Shown: positions 43,431 to 54,963, counted from the first letter of the stretch. The stretch: 64,000 nt of DNA from Castor canadensis (GCF_047511655.1 NC_133390.1:131865583-131929582), one strand, 5' to 3'. Notes: generated from the sequence alone by a model not told the origin. Made by a program: numbers and translations.

Positions 43431-46400
43431 GTAACCAGGCCAGCAATTCCCGCCCCTGTCCCCCACCCTCGTGGCTTCGAGCCGCACAAGGATAACACAC
43501 AATCATCACCCCACTGCTGCCCCAGATCTCGGGGAAGTCGGGACCCCATAGGGAGGCTCAGTTGGGAGAGGCATATTCGTGTTGGTTGCGCCATATGCTC
43601 CCTTGCTGTACCCCAAATCCCTCCTGTCCCCCGAGATCCTATTCCCGCAGGGCTGCGGGGACCGCCACCACCGCCCTGGGATGATGCCACGGGCCGGTGG
43701 CGGAGCATGGGGGGGCAGGGTATTGGCGCCCTAATGACCTTTTTCCCCCAGCACTTGGCGAGAGTCTCGGCCTCGGGGAATGACTTGGGCAGGTCTGGTT
43801 CACCAGCAGCAGGAAATCTGATGCCCCGAGGGCGGGCAAAGGTTTGCAGAACTGCTTGGAGAGGGCTGGGCGGTGAGCCCGGGAACTGTCACCCCCTCCC
43901 GGTGCTGAAAAACGAGTCCAGGGTTTCGCGCTCCTCCGCTTCCTGTCCTGTTCTTGACTCCAGCACGTGGGATAGATAATATCCTGACTGATTTCACTGT
44001 ATTTGTGCTCGCCTTTTGCTCAGAGTTCACCTATTTCCTCAAAAAAAAAAAAATAGGGAAGAATTATGGGGGAGAGAAGAAAACTAAAGAATTTCCATAA
44101 AGAACAAGAGAAAGAAACTGAATTTTGGAGATGTGGGGAAAGGAAAAGGAGAATTACACAAGAAAACATGGACCTAGTGAAATTGTATGGTAGATCCTAG
44201 AATACAGCATCCAGACAGCCAAGACAAAGAGACTACATTGTGTGTTGCCGACAATAAAAGAAAGCTTGCAGACTGGGACTCAAGTTGTAGAGCACTTGCC
44301 CTAGCAAGGGAGGGGCCCTGAGTTCAGTTTCCAGGACTGCCAAAAGTAAATAAATAAAAATAAAAAGGAAGCATCTCAGATAAAGAGATGGGTGAGCACT
44401 TGGCTCAGAAAGAACTTTATTTCACAATCTTCTTTGCAAGATAAAATGAAATCCTCTATTAAGTTGTTTCACTAAAACAAAGACCACCTTCATAGGAAGG
44501 ATTCCTTTTTTTCTACAATCTCTGATAAACCTAAGTTAAAACACAACTAAATCCTATCCTGTGAGTAGTTTTCATGAAGTTATAGAGCAGTGTCCAACAG
44601 AAGTAGTACAATATGACTGTGTTTGGTAAAAATTCTGTCACTTTGAAAGGAAAAAGAAACAGGTGAGGTTAATTTAAAAACTATTTTTTGGTGGTGTTGG
44701 GAATCACAGTCAGGGCTTTGGGCATGCTAGGCAAGCAGTCTACCACTGAGCTACACCCCCACCTAAATACTATATTTTAAATCCAGTATGTATAAGTATT
44801 ATTTCAATGTAATCAGTACAAAACTATTTTACTTTGAGGGGAGCACTAAGACTTTTAAATCTACTGAGTAATTTTTTATTCATGATTGGTTTCTGTCTGA
44901 ATAGACACATCTCATGTGCCTAATAACCTTATGTGTTTAATAGCTACCTGGCCAGAGCATAGAGTGTTACAACCCAAGCACACAGTTTTCTGGTGATCTA
45001 ATTAATGCAGAAGTAAAACTAGTGTTATTTTTGCCTTTACTCATTCTTTTTAATATTTTGAGACAATTAATTATACTTTTGAATGATGAACCTGACCATA
45101 GTTTGGTCTTCTAATCTTCCTTTCCATCTGGATCTTTCAATATAATTGATGTAATATAAGCCAAGCACGGTAGAGTGGTTCTTAAGTTTTCAAGTATACA
45201 CATCATCTGAGCACACGTGGCAGGAGTGTTTCCTGGGTCCACTTCTACACAGTCTGAATTGGTACATCAGGGCAGCGAGAGTTCTGACAAAGATTCTGGT
45301 GATAAAAAACCTCAGCTCTGCTCTTGAGAACTGGTATAGAAGTTAAATGAGAGGAGAGGTAGAGGGAAGCAGGTGAATTTAGCAGCTGTGGGAGTTTAGA
45401 AAAGGCAAAAAGTAGCCAAGTAACTTTGGCTTCACACAATTGCTTACTATCTTGTGGTCTTGGGCAACTTACTTAATTTCTTTCTCTTGGTTTCCTCATC
45501 TGTAAAAGGTTAATAATGACAGCTATCTTGGGGTCTGTTTACTGGAAGAATAATTAAGATAATGCATGGACAATATTAAGCACAGTGCCTAGAATCTGAG
45601 AAGTGATAAAAATGCTAGCTTATATTGTCAAATGTATTCCTAATGGGTTCATAATTTCAACAACCCTCACATTAAAATCCAGGAAATAATAAAAACTCTC
45701 TCACCTTTAGAGTCTTCTTCTTCTTGTCCTAACAGATGAGGACAGCCCATGTGAAAACACGAGTGACCTGAAGGCGTCCCCCACCCTTGGCAAGAGGAAA
45801 AAGCGGAGGCACAGGTACAGACCAGGCTGTCCTTTCTGACAGCCTTTCCCCAGACATAGCCTTATTGTCTATGGGACCAGCATCTGAGAATGTGTGGCCC
45901 TGGGTTATGGCAGGCCCAGTGGCCTCCTGGCTGGCAGTGAGAGGGGCACAGATGCCATTTGTAAAGATAATTCTGCAATTCCCATGAGGCTGCAGGATAA
46001 TTTTTGTGACATTTTAAAGATGTGATTTTGTTGGTCTGTAAAATGGGTCTTGTCAGAATGAGTTAATGGAATTTATTAAGAAAGAGCTATAGGCTCAGTG
46101 GTGGAGTATGCATTGGCATGCACAAGGTTCTGGTTTCAATTTCCAGCATGCACACATGGATGTACACACATGTGCACACACAGAAGAAGAAAGAGTTAAA
46201 GAACTCTATATTGCATTGAACCAAACTTCTGGATGTCTATGAAGTTTGAGACTTTCTGGTTTTCAGAGGTGGGCTGACCAATGGTCAAGAGATGGCTTTT
46301 GGGATAAGGACAGCAGAGGAGGCAGGCACATGGTCCTTAAGGCTGGAATGTGTGGCTGTCCTTGGGAACATGTGTCCATACTCATATGTTCCTGCAGGAC

Positions 46401-48878
46401 GGTTTTCACTGCTCACCAGCTGGAAGAGTTGGAGAAGGCATTCAGCGAGGCTCACTACCCTGATGTATATGCCCGGGAAATGCTGGCTGTGAAAACCGAG
46501 CTCCCTGAAGACAGAATACAGGTGTCTGGGGTCCTTTCTTCTTCCGAAGGACACTGCAGAGAATATGTCACAGTGAGGCAACCACAGCCAAGATGGTCCC
46601 CTTCTCTCCAAAACTGAGGGTTAATTAGCTAAAGGCACCACAAGGGTCTTTCTGACCCTCAGGCCTTTTCCCCTTTTGTTATTATTTATTATTAAAGCAT
46701 TCTCAAAAATCACACTGTATGTGTGTGACATCTAGAAACTGCATGAAGATACATCCATGAAAAATTACTATCTCTGTGCCTTAAGTTCTCAAAGAAACCA
46801 CCATATATCGCCTGGCGTGACCTTTCCACACTTATGGTCCTATCAATATTCAGGTACAGATAGATATGTATGTGCACACATATATACACACACATACTTC
46901 TTTGATTTGTCAAGATTTGCCACTAATTCACTTTTTAAAACATTTATACTGTATTCCATAAAATTCTTTCACATGATATTCTTCATGAGAAATATTAACT
47001 GCAACATGACAACCTCAGAGTAGAAGGGGCCATTGCCTGTGGGCTCTTTTCAATCAATGATTAAAATCAGGAATTGCAATAGTAAAGACCTCTTTACACA
47101 AAGTACTTTGCTCCTGTTTTTCATTTCTGACTCACTGGGAAACTTCCGGGGAAGCAGGTGTCACATTACCCCCGCGATGCTGAATCCCTGTGAGTTTGAG
47201 GGAATGCACTTGAAAGGTCCTGGGGCGCTCCTTTACTATGGGAAAGGGTGGAGAGTTGGCCCTTTATAGTCCTGGGACATCCATGAGCCTCTGCAAGCAT
47301 CCCTCTTCATGGTGTCTCTTCCTGTGCGCCCTCTGTCTCTCTTTTTTCTCCAACCAGGTGTGGTTTCAAAACCGGAGGGCCAAGTGGCGCAAGCGGGAGA
47401 AGCGCTGGGGCGGCAGCAGCGTGATGGCCGAGTACGGACTCTACGGAGCCATGGTGCGTCACTGCATCCCGCTGCCGGACTCTGTGCTCAACTCCACTGA
47501 GGGTGGCCTACGCAGCTCCTGCGCGCCCTGGCTACTGGGTAAGTCTCCAGCCCCAAACGCCAGAGATATGGGGCAAATGTCTCCACCAGGGGAGCCATTT
47601 GCAAAGCAAAGGGACTTCACGTGTTCTCGGGTTCAGGTCGACAATCTCACATCTAATATCTATTTAATTACAAGAATTGTAGTGCTTGGACTTATTTTTC
47701 ATTGGAACTGTGGAAGCTGTGTGCAAAGGTCCCGTTTGGCTATTTGCATTGGTAAACAACATTACTTAAGAGTAGATGGATATTCTTGCCTTATGTTTAA
47801 TATGTTTCCCAAGTGCTGAATGCTATTAGAAATTTTAGAGGTCACATGATTTAGAATACAGGTAAGAAAGGGGGGGCGATACAGAGCAGTGAAAACCGAC
47901 GGCAATCACCCCATACTTCTTTTGAATTAGGAGGTTTGGTCCCGGGTCCTGGTTCTGCCCTTAACCACCTGTTCTGTAGCTTTTCTGTTCCTTCGATTTT
48001 CCCTGCTAAAATAGTCTTGGCTGGTGAGGTCCAACTTTGAGCTTGACCATTCTCTGGAGACCCACACTTAACTGCTCTGTTTGCTGTAGCTAGAGACCAA
48101 CAGACAAGGATCACAGCTTGAGGGAGTGAGTCACAAGATAGGCATCCAGAGCAGATTAGTTAGGGGATGGTGGTGGTGTCAGGTTGGGAAGGAGTTGACT
48201 TCTTTGTTCATCAGTGTTTGAATACCTACTTTTCAGCTAATATGCTAAGAGCTGGATTTACCAATCATTAATACAGTCTTGACTTTGTCAAAGGACTGAA
48301 AGGACTAGAGAGAATTTGAGGATGAGAGCCAAGTCCAGTCATCTGAAATTACACAAATAGGTGGGACTTCCACAGAACCTCAGCCACACAAGAAGTGGGT
48401 TCAATGCTGAGCAAACAAAGGGCAACTTTACTAGGTGTGACACCTGGTAGACACAGATTTTTCAACCCCTAATGGTAGCAGTTGCCTGCCTGACTTTCCT
48501 GTAGGTCCCAGAGACAGACACTGACAAGGATAATTCTAGCGGGATTTAGAAATGCACATGTTTTAATTTTTTTCTTTCCTTTTTTTTTTTTTGCAAGGGA
48601 TGCATAAAAAGTCCACGGGAATGATAAGAAAACCAGGAAGTGAAGACAAGTTGGCAGGACTCTGGGTCTGTGACCACCTCAAAGAAGGTTCTAGTGAGAG
48701 TCATGAAGGATCCCAGAGAGGCTCAGACAAAGGGAGCTCTGAGAACAGCTTGGAAGATGTGGTCATGGATCTCTCCAGCTCTGGCCGGCGTGAGACCAAG
48801 AAAGTGCACCAGGGGGCTGATGCTGAAGGTTGCTCCCACCCTGTGGGGTCAGAAGGGCTCCAGCCGGGGAAGGTGTGA
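43001..48878 (+). CDS. VSX1: VSX1, visual system homeobox 1 (5 exons, complete)
   Basis: Paired-like CVC homeodomain transcription factor that acts in the nucleus. In vertebrates it is expressed in retinal bipolar cells and takes part in their differentiation. The joined coding exons are 43001-43430, 45736-45814, 46398-46521, 47358-47538 and 48598-48878 (1095 nt, 364 residues plus TGA), close to the human length of about 365. Visible parts are an octapeptide-like repressor motif FAITDLLG (residues 31-38), a basic stretch GKRKKRRHR before and into the homeodomain, the homeodomain at about 166-225 with [11 protein letters not shown] and Gln at homeodomain position 50 (residue 215), and then the CVC domain at about 226-294. 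All introns are GT...AG with consistent phases. The start at 43001 was chosen over the in-frame ATG 42899 because a TATA box lies between them. No frameshift or premature stop is seen. Confidence 0.97.
43281..43293 (-). promoter_or_regulatory. CTCF-like motif within VSX1 exon 1
   Basis: The reverse complement reads GCAGCAGAGGGCG, which fits the CTCF core CCASYAGRKGGC at all but the first position. It lies in coding sequence, so codon use alone may explain it. Confidence 0.3.
44268..44370 (+). repeat. ID-like SINE with A/T-rich tail, VSX1 intron 1
   Basis: 'gactgggactcaagttgtag agcacttgcc' to 'tttccaggactgccaaaag' followed by a TAAA-type tail. Confidence 0.85.
44678..44765 (-). repeat. ID-like SINE, minus strand, VSX1 intron 1
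   Basis: 'ttggtggtgttgggaatcac' to 'cactgagctacacccccacc'. Confidence 0.85.
45736..45814 (+). CDS. VSX1: VSX1 coding exon 2
   Basis: 79-nt exon completing codon 144 and coding [20 protein letters not shown] and the basic RKKRRH run leading into the homeodomain. Acceptor cctaacag, donor gtacag. It ends in the second base of Arg170 (homeodomain position 5). Confidence 0.95.
46080..46195 (+). repeat. ID-like SINE fragment with CA-rich tail, VSX1 intron 2
   Basis: 'ctataggctcagtggtggag' to 'caatttccagcatgcacaca', followed by a degenerate (CA)n tail. Confidence 0.75.
46398..46521 (+). CDS. VSX1: VSX1 coding exon 3 (homeodomain helices 1-2)
   Basis: 124-nt exon coding [20 protein letters not shown] and onward to ELPEDRIQ, which is homeodomain helices 1 and 2 and the start of helix 3. 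Acceptor cctgcag, donor gtgtct. It ends on a codon boundary after Gln211. Confidence 0.97.
46690..47357 (+). other. VSX1 intron 3, most of it
   Basis: Non-coding, with a short TA/CA-rich patch at 46850-46900. No repeat family was recognised. The acceptor is ttctccaaccag at 47346-47357. Confidence 0.85.
47358..47538 (+). CDS. VSX1: VSX1 coding exon 4 (recognition helix and CVC domain)
   Basis: 181-nt exon starting [19 protein letters not shown], the DNA recognition helix with Gln50 and Asn51, and continuing into the CVC domain ([18 protein letters not shown]). Acceptor caaccag, donor gtaagt. It ends at base 1 of Gly272. Confidence 0.97.
47539..48597 (+). other. VSX1 intron 4
   Basis: 1.06 kb, phase 1. 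The acceptor is preceded by a strong pyrimidine tract (48561-48592) and ttgcaag. No interspersed repeat is obvious inside. Confidence 0.9.
48598..48878 (+). CDS. VSX1: VSX1 coding exon 5 and stop
   Basis: Codes [20 protein letters not shown] and GLW, completing the CVC domain, then a Ser/Gly/Glu-rich C-terminal tail ending LQPGKV before TGA 48876-48878. As I recall, the human protein carries three more residues after PGKV, so the tail here appears slightly shorter. Confidence 0.96.
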
Positions 48879-49227
48879 GCTGTACGAGTCTCACAAGTCC
48901 CACCCACAATGACTGGAAGTGTGCATATTTTTCACTGACAGTTTTCAATTCCATTTTCTTATTATGGTGTCACATAAACTGCAAGGCCACTTGCTTTAAG
49001 AAGACAAATGCATGACTAAGCGAAAATTCCACTTCAGTTTAAAATGGAAACCATTCCTTAAGGGCATTTGAACTGTTAATTTTGTGTAAAATTTTGATTC
49101 TCTTTTGTAGAACTTGAGCAGGGAGGATTCGAAGTTCAAAGGACATTTTTATGGCTGGGCACCATTTAAAATGGGGTTCAATATACTATGTAGATTAATA
49201 GGGTAGAGCTGATATCTTCACTCTAAA

Positions 49228-49372
49228 TTAGAAAGTAGTATTTTTTGTTTTGTTTCTTTTAAGGGTCGTACTGTATAGCCCATCTGACCTTGAATTTGAG
49301 AGCCTCCTACCTCAGCCTCTGGAGTGCTGGGATTATAGTTGTACACTATCACACATGTCAGGAAATACACAT
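49228..49372 (-). repeat. B1-like SINE, minus strand, in the probable VSX1 3' UTR
   Basis: 'gtactgtatagcccatctga' to 'gctgggattatagttgtaca' with a T-rich leader. Confidence 0.8.
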
Positions 49373-49755
49373 TTTTTTAAAAACTTCCAGAAGAATCTGA
49401 TGTCTTTACAGAGAAGACTCCATACAGACATGTGAATGAATTATATGGTATCTTTTCCTTGAATTTGGCCTTGGACATTTCAATTTTAGTGTTAGGCAAT
49501 AATTTTATGTTCTGAGTGTCATTTAATAGTCTATACATATTGGAACTCATAATCAGCAAAGAAAGCCATATTTCTCCTCCCCTTCTGAAATATCCTGGAT
49601 CATATTTAAGCAGTTGTTGCATATCTGCAAACAGTGTCTGAAGGTCAGGGCAGGCTTCTTGGTCTTTAAAATTTATGTTGGAAAGCACTTTAGTGACTTG
49701 GATTTTATGAATGTTTCCTTTCCTGTATTTCCTTTGCCATTTATTTATTATTTAA

Positions 49756-49761
49756 AATAAA
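49756..49761 (+). promoter_or_regulatory. Candidate VSX1 polyadenylation signal
   Basis: AATAAA followed within 20 bases by a GT-rich element (gttgtgtggtgttttt). It is the first AATAAA after the stop codon that I can find. Confidence 0.5.
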
Positions 49762-49780
49762 TGTTGTGTGGTGTTTTTGC

Positions 49781-50585
49781 TTCTCAAGACCCTCCTTCCA
49801 TCACACCTGTGCACACTTCTACTGCTACCAACCCTCTGCTGGGCTCTTCCCTCTTTCCCTTCTCAGTCTTAAGACATCTAGAGTGCTTTAGACTTCAGGC
49901 TGCAGTACTTACTGCAGGTTGCTTTGTAGATGGCAGTATCCATGGCTAATTCTACTTTTGGAGTTCAGAACCCAGGAAGAGACTGGTCATGTAGGGCTTC
50001 ATGGAGAAGGTAGAGCAGTGGAAGGCCAGTGTGAGACTGCTGTTTCTGAGGATATTCTCTGTGCATGGGGCTGAGTTCAGCACTCCCATTTCTTCAGACT
50101 ATAGACAAGACTCTTCCATCTTTCCTGTCTAGGGACAGCAACCTGGCTCTGAGCTTTGCAGCCACACTTCATCTGGATGTCTTCTGCCTCCCAGTGAGCT
50201 CTCCCATATTTCTTTATGTTCTTTCCTTAGATTCTTGCTCCCATCCCTTTCCCTTAGTCTCTTCAGGGTTGGGTTTGAGGGAGGGAGCCAGTAACTTGCA
50301 AAACGTATTTACTTTGCACTCATAGAACAAAGTATTATGCAGCTATTGAAAGTGACAACAATGAGGCACATTTATTTATGTGGAAAGCTGTTCAATGAGT
50401 GAAAAAAAATCCCTAAATAAAAGAGAAAAAAGATGCAAGCACAAACAAATAGCCTAAAGCAGAATGAAAGTGAAATAAATAACCATTAACAACTGGTTCT
50501 GCCTACAAATATATAAGCAATGAACAAAATTCTCTGCAATATTATAAAGGTGGCAAAGGAAAAAGGATTAGAACCACCAATATTG
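49781..50585. other. Intergenic; possible old L1 fragment at 50325-50470
   Basis: 50325-50470 contains 'aacaaagtattatgcagcta' and 'gctgttcaatgagtg', like a decayed L1 3' segment in + orientation. The rest is unassigned. Confidence 0.35.
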
Positions 50586-50587
50586 AC

Positions 50588-50705
50588 TTTTTTTTTGAGG
50601 CCGGGCCATGAGTTCATGCCCAGTTGACCATGAACTTCTAGGCTCCTGTCTCACACCTCTTGAGTAGCTGGGAGTACAGATGTGCACCACTGCGACCTCC
50701 CAGCT
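50588..50705 (-). repeat. B1-like SINE, minus strand (left arm of inverted pair)
   Basis: 'ccatgagttcatgcccagtt' and 'cttgagtagctgggagtaca' are a B1-like monomer in reverse complement. Confidence 0.75.
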
Positions 50706-50734
50706 AAGACTATTTTAAGTGTACAAAAAAATGC

Positions 50735-50852
50735 AATAGCTGAGTATGGTAGCACAGACCAGCAATCCCAGCACTTGGGAGGCTAAGGCAGGTCCTCCTG
50801 CCTGAGCTACATAGTGAGACTTTGTCTCAAAACAAAACAAAAAAGACAAGAA
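50735..50852 (+). repeat. B1-like SINE, plus strand (right arm of inverted pair)
   Basis: 'ctgagtatggtagcacagac' to 'ctacatagtgagactttgtc' and an A-rich tail. It lies 30 bp from the minus-strand copy, so a transcript could fold into a hairpin. Confidence 0.85.
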
Positions 50853-50879
50853 AAAGAAAGAATATACTATTCACCACTG

Positions 50880-51885
50880 AAATGTACATTAATATGCTTT
50901 AAAAAAAATCTCTTGCATCCAGTCCATAGGCCTCTTTTTTGAAAAAAAAATATCCTGTAAAAGGATTCATTTTCTGGAAAAATGCACATTAGTAACATTG
51001 ACTCCAGGAAGCTCTCTAACCAAGAAAGTCATAAAACCATTACACTGTCCTCTGGCTCTGGATCTAGGTGCAGTCACATATGAATTCCTGACCATTGAGT
51101 AAAATATCATTTTTATGGTGCTACTATTCCTAAGTCTAGAAAAAGACAGAAAGATTTCTAACTCTAATGTCACCCTGAGCTCCAAACCAACAAAGCTAGC
51201 ACATCCCCTCTCCCAACTCTGTTTAGCTCCATCAATGGAAATGTGAATTCCTAATTGACCGCAATATTTAGAATTCAACAATGTTTCAAAAATTATCTTG
51301 GATTGCAAGATAATTTGGATTGAATGTTGCAAAAGGAAATTACTTTTACATTTATTAATAGTTCAAGTAAAAATAAGTTTATCTTAATATAAATGTTAAA
51401 AAGCATTCCATAAATTTAATACTTATTTCTGTTAATCCTTTAGAAAGCAAGAATTGAAATACTAAGAATTTCTTCACATAAGAGAACTTTCTTTAAAACA
51501 GCATCTTAATGTCTTACAATGTGACAGAAGAGCTTAGTCTTTGATGTGGCACCATCACCTTCTAGCTATGTGACTTTGAATGAGTAAAGTAGCTTCTCTG
51601 ATCTCTTGGCTTTTTAACTGTAAAATTGAAACAGTAATAAAACACTCATTTTCTGAAAATTAAATGAGATGATCTGAGTAAGGTGCTTGCTCAGTTTCTG
51701 TTGTAACAGAGAAAGAACAACATATATATTCACTATTATTGTTATTCCTACGATTACCTCTATCAATACCAGGAATCAAATGAGAAAGCTTCTTATCCCT
51801 ATCGTTATTTAACAACATGGGACTAACTAAACCATGGAATGGTAACTTTCTGGAATGGTCTGCATAAACAATGTTTAAGAAGAGC
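50880..51885. other. Intergenic, AT-rich, no gene identified
   Basis: Minus-strand frames of 121-125 codons (50967-51332, 51660-52037) have no recognisable features, and the second overlaps a SINE. Confidence 0.3.
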
Positions 51886-51889
51886 TCTA

Positions 51890-51975
51890 GGGAGCTAACG
51901 GAGTAGCCCAAGTGGGAAAGCTCTTGCCTAGCAAGTGTGTGGCCCTGTGTTCCAACCCTGGGACCGCCAAAAAAC
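51890..51975 (+). repeat. ID-like SINE
   Basis: 'ggagtagcccaagtgggaaa gctcttgcctagcaag' to 'ctgggaccgccaaaaaa'. Confidence 0.85.
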
Positions 51976-52530
51976 CATAAAGCACCCAAGAAAAGCTCTA
52001 GGAACACAGCAAAGTGCCATCTTAAGAGTAGGGCCATGTGTATCCTGTCACTCTTCTCTTGTCTTGGCTGTGTGAGTACCCAGAGTGCAGCTAGACATGT
52101 TCAACACAGGAGAACCCAAGTAGTTTCAGTCCTTCTGTCTGCCATCCTTAGACTTTCCCCTGCAGCTTGTCCTTGTCATGTCACTGGATGCTCCTGAAGG
52201 CCTGGTCGTCCCAGCCAGAGACCACTTATCACCCTGACTTCCATCACTGAGTAGCCCCACACCAGCAGGCTTCCTCTCATCCTCACTGGTCAGAACCTAG
52301 TGGGCAGAATTCCTTGTTTGGCTTAGTCCAATCAAAATTCACGTCTGGATTAGGTTGTGGCTTGGCATTCCCTATGCTTTTGTTGCCCAATATATTTGGG
52401 CTCCTTGTAACAAAGAGCAAGAGGGAATGATTGCTAACTAGCCAATCAATAGGTCTGCTGCATACAGGATGTAAAATAGTGTGTTATGCAAGAAAGGAAA
52501 AATAAAAAAGAAGTCTAAGCACTAGGAAGT
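51976..52530. other. Intergenic, no gene seen
   Basis: Unique sequence. An 86-codon frame (51937-52197) starts in the SINE and has no features. Confidence 0.3.
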
Positions 52531-52534
52531 AAGC

Positions 52535-52775
52535 TGAGCATGGTGGTACATGCTGTAATCTCAGCAATGGGACACTGAGACAAGATGGTGAGTTTGAGGC
52601 CAGCCTGGGCTACATAGTAAGACCCTGTCTCAAAAAAAACAAAGCAAAATAACAAACAAAAGTAAAAGTACAGCGTGCTGGAGCTGAGAGTATAGTTCAG
52701 TGGTAGAGTACATGTAAGGCCCTGGGTTCTGTCCTTAGCACTGAAAATAATATATACAGGGTAAAAAAAAAAAAA
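52535..52775 (+). repeat. B1-like SINE followed by ID-like SINE
   Basis: B1-like 52535-52660 ('gagcatggtggtacatgctg ... gggctacatagtaagac'), then ID-like 52678-52752 ('gctgagagtatagttcagtg') and poly(A). Confidence 0.85.
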
Positions 52776-53310
52776 GTAGAGGATCTGTACTGTGTCTCCT
52801 GCTTGGTTCTGACAAGTGCCACTTTGATAAAGAAGAGGCAAGCATGCATTAAACACATGGTCCTCTTGAATCTTTACTCAAATTGTCCAGCAGGTCACAG
52901 TGGAATCTGACCACAGGCTGACAGCAGGGCTGGGTCCTCTCCAGATTTCAAAATTGTGTGCCAGCTAAAAGGTGCTACCAACATCCAAAAGAGGATTTAA
53001 AAAAAATCACAATTTTCCTAAGGCCAACTTGAGAGATACCTAATGGGAACCAGTGTGGTCCTCCTCACTGCCATCAGCAGCAGGAGGCAGCAAGCAGCAT
53101 GGGAATGAAGGTGTTTCCAGAAGTGACAGAAAAAGTATGGCATTCCTTAGGGTTAGCAGTATAAACACAATGAACTCAAAGCCCAACTGTTCTCCATGGT
53201 CTATCAGTCCTGTCCACATTTATTATCTCTTTCAGTTCTCACCGTAGGTGAGAAACTGGGCTGCAGAGAAATGAAGAAACCTTAAAAGGTGATGGTCAAA
53301 TGCATAAGAA
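52776..53310. other. Intergenic, no gene seen
   Basis: No recognisable feature. Confidence 0.3.
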
Positions 53311-53317
53311 ACTCAGC

Positions 53318-53410
53318 TGGGCTGGAGGTGTGGCTTAAGTGGTAAAGCACCTGCCCTCACAGGCATGAAGCCCTCAGTTTGAATCCCAGTACTGAAAAAA
53401 AAAACAAACC
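53318..53410 (+). repeat. ID-like SINE
   Basis: 'gggctggaggtgtggcttaa gtggtaaagc' to 'tttgaatcccagtactg' and an A-rich tail. Confidence 0.85.
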
Positions 53411-53809
53411 CCAAAAAATGCTGAGTCAAGAAGAACTAAAACACCCTTTTAAGAACAAGGTGGACAGTGTAGTTGATAACAGATTAATACTTTGATAAAG
53501 CTTCAATAATCATTGGCTTAGGGGAGACCAGTAGTCCAAGGCATTAGAATAAAGAGCAGGTATGTGGCGTGGTTGACCACTGAGGCAAGGGCTGACTTTT
53601 TGATAAGTTATTGGGACAACTGTTTATCCATATGGGGAAAAAATTAAATTAGACCTCTGTCTTACACTTTAAATACGAAAGGTAAAACCATAAAGCTTTT
53701 TGATGTTTTGGTTTAGATGACACTTCACTTACCCCAAAACTGTGGATTAAAACAATCATTTTACAAATTAGTGGGATCTGATTCTGGCTTGGCTCCCAAG
53801 GGGCACAGT

Positions 53810-53845
53810 CATTCTCTCTCTCTCTCTCTCTCTCGCTCTCTCTCA
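53810..53845. repeat. (TC)n microsatellite
   Basis: TC dinucleotide tract with one CG interruption. Confidence 0.9.
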
Positions 53846-53884
53846 CCTCCATCTGGCTGAAAACAAGACTTTTGTCTAAAGCTT

Positions 53885-53990
53885 TTATCCAGTTATTCAG
53901 GAGACTTAGGAAGGAGAATCATGAGTTTGAGGCCAGGTAGGGCTACATATCCAGACTCTATCTCAAAAACAAAATGAAACAACAACAATA
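53885..53990 (+). repeat. B1-like SINE, 5'-truncated
   Basis: 'cagttattcaggagacttag' to 'gctacatatccagactctat' and an A-rich tail. Confidence 0.7.
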
Positions 53991-53999
53991 ATAAAACCT

Positions 54000-54180
54000 G
54001 CACACAAATGCTTATAACAGCTTTACTCATACTCACCCAAAACTGAAAGCCACTGAAATTTTGTTCAAGAGGTGGATGGATAAACCTGTTATATACCCTA
54101 CCTTGGATTTGTGGTGTATACTACCATGCATATTACCATGGATACAGAGATACCATGGACACCACAAACCCAAAAGACCT
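54000..54180 (+). mobile_element. Degenerate old L1 fragment
   Basis: 'aatgcttataacagctttac' and 'gttcaagaggtggatggata' resemble the L1 ORF2 'gcggcactgttcacaatagcc ... gaatggattaag' region. Confidence 0.4.
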
Positions 54181-54242
54181 TTATCTGATTTACTACCCAT
54201 ATCTCAATGTTGCCAATTGGTTGAATATTGCTCTTTACTGTG

Positions 54243-54322
54243 ATTTTCTTTTTAATGTTGGCAATGGAACCCAGGGCTTCGTAAATGCTGAGCACACACT
54301 TTCCCACTGAGCTTCACCCTTT
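54243..54322 (-). repeat. ID-like SINE, minus strand
   Basis: 'ggcaatggaacccagggctt' to 'cccactgagcttcaccctt'. Confidence 0.8.
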
Positions 54323-54567
54323 CTTTTCCACATAAGATATAGTCTAGAATCATGCATTATAGTTAATTTTTATGTTCTTTTAGTATAGAGCATTCCTTAG
54401 ACTTTCTTTGTCTTTTGTGACATTGACTTTTCTAAAGAACACAGATCAGAATATCAGAATGTAGAATATTCCCTCATTTTAACAATGTCTAATGTTTTCT
54501 TCAGGTTCTACGTTTTTGGCAGGAATATCACTAAGTGAGCAGCTGAAGGGGTTAAAAAGGTTGACTC

Positions 54568-54682
54568 TGGTCTGGAGTATGGCCTAGTGGTAGAGTGCTT
54601 ATCTAGCATGTGCATGGCACGGGGTTCCACCCATAGTACTCCAGAATAAAATATCAAATAAAATAAAAAATAAAAAAAAGTT
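54568..54682 (+). repeat. ID-like SINE with AAAT-rich tail
   Basis: 'gtctggagtatggcctagtg gtagagtgc' to 'tccacccatagtactccag' and an AAAT-type tail. Confidence 0.8.
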
Positions 54683-54963
54683 GATTCTGAGTAGAAACAG
54701 AAACACTTGGGGTGGGAGTTGGGAGGGTCTATGGCTCCTGTTATCTGATGTATATCCTTCTGCATTATTTGAGTTAACAGGAGCATGTAACTGTTTGATA
54801 CAACTTTTTAAAATAAGGGAAATTTGTTAGAGGATGCATCTATTTCAGCGGTAAACAGACATGTCAATTGTTTTCCATATCCATTGAGTGGGCCCAGGGT
54901 AGGAATAACCATTTGTGCCTAGGACAGTGAGTCACTTTCCATCTACTCAGGCATTTATTGACT

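Larger units (their letters stand above)
42840..43500. promoter_or_regulatory. CpG island candidate over VSX1 promoter and exon 1
   Basis: Dense CpG and high GC through exon 1 in an otherwise AT-rich window. The exact boundaries need an observed/expected CpG calculation. Confidence 0.6.
43431..45735 (+). other. VSX1 intron 1
   Basis: 2.3 kb intron, phase 1, GT 43431 to AG 45735. GC-rich for its first 550 bp, then AT-rich. It contains two ID-like SINEs (44268-44370 plus; 44678-44765 minus). The long alternative frame starting at 43026 runs into it and is treated as a composition artefact. Confidence 0.9.
48879..49780 (+). other. Probable VSX1 3' UTR
   Basis: Runs from the stop to just past the first AATAAA (49756). 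It contains a B1-like SINE at 49228-49370. The extent is inferred from the polyadenylation signal alone. Confidence 0.45.

Noticed and set aside
43026..43979. 317-codon + strand frame overlapping VSX1 exon 1 in another frame
   Set aside because: It shadows the VSX1 frame, runs through the splice donor into intron 1, and its length is explained by high GC and few stops. No recognisable domain.
46246..46617. 123-codon frame containing VSX1 exon 3
   Set aside because: The part outside 46398-46521 is intronic. The splice sites and the known homeodomain structure define the exon.
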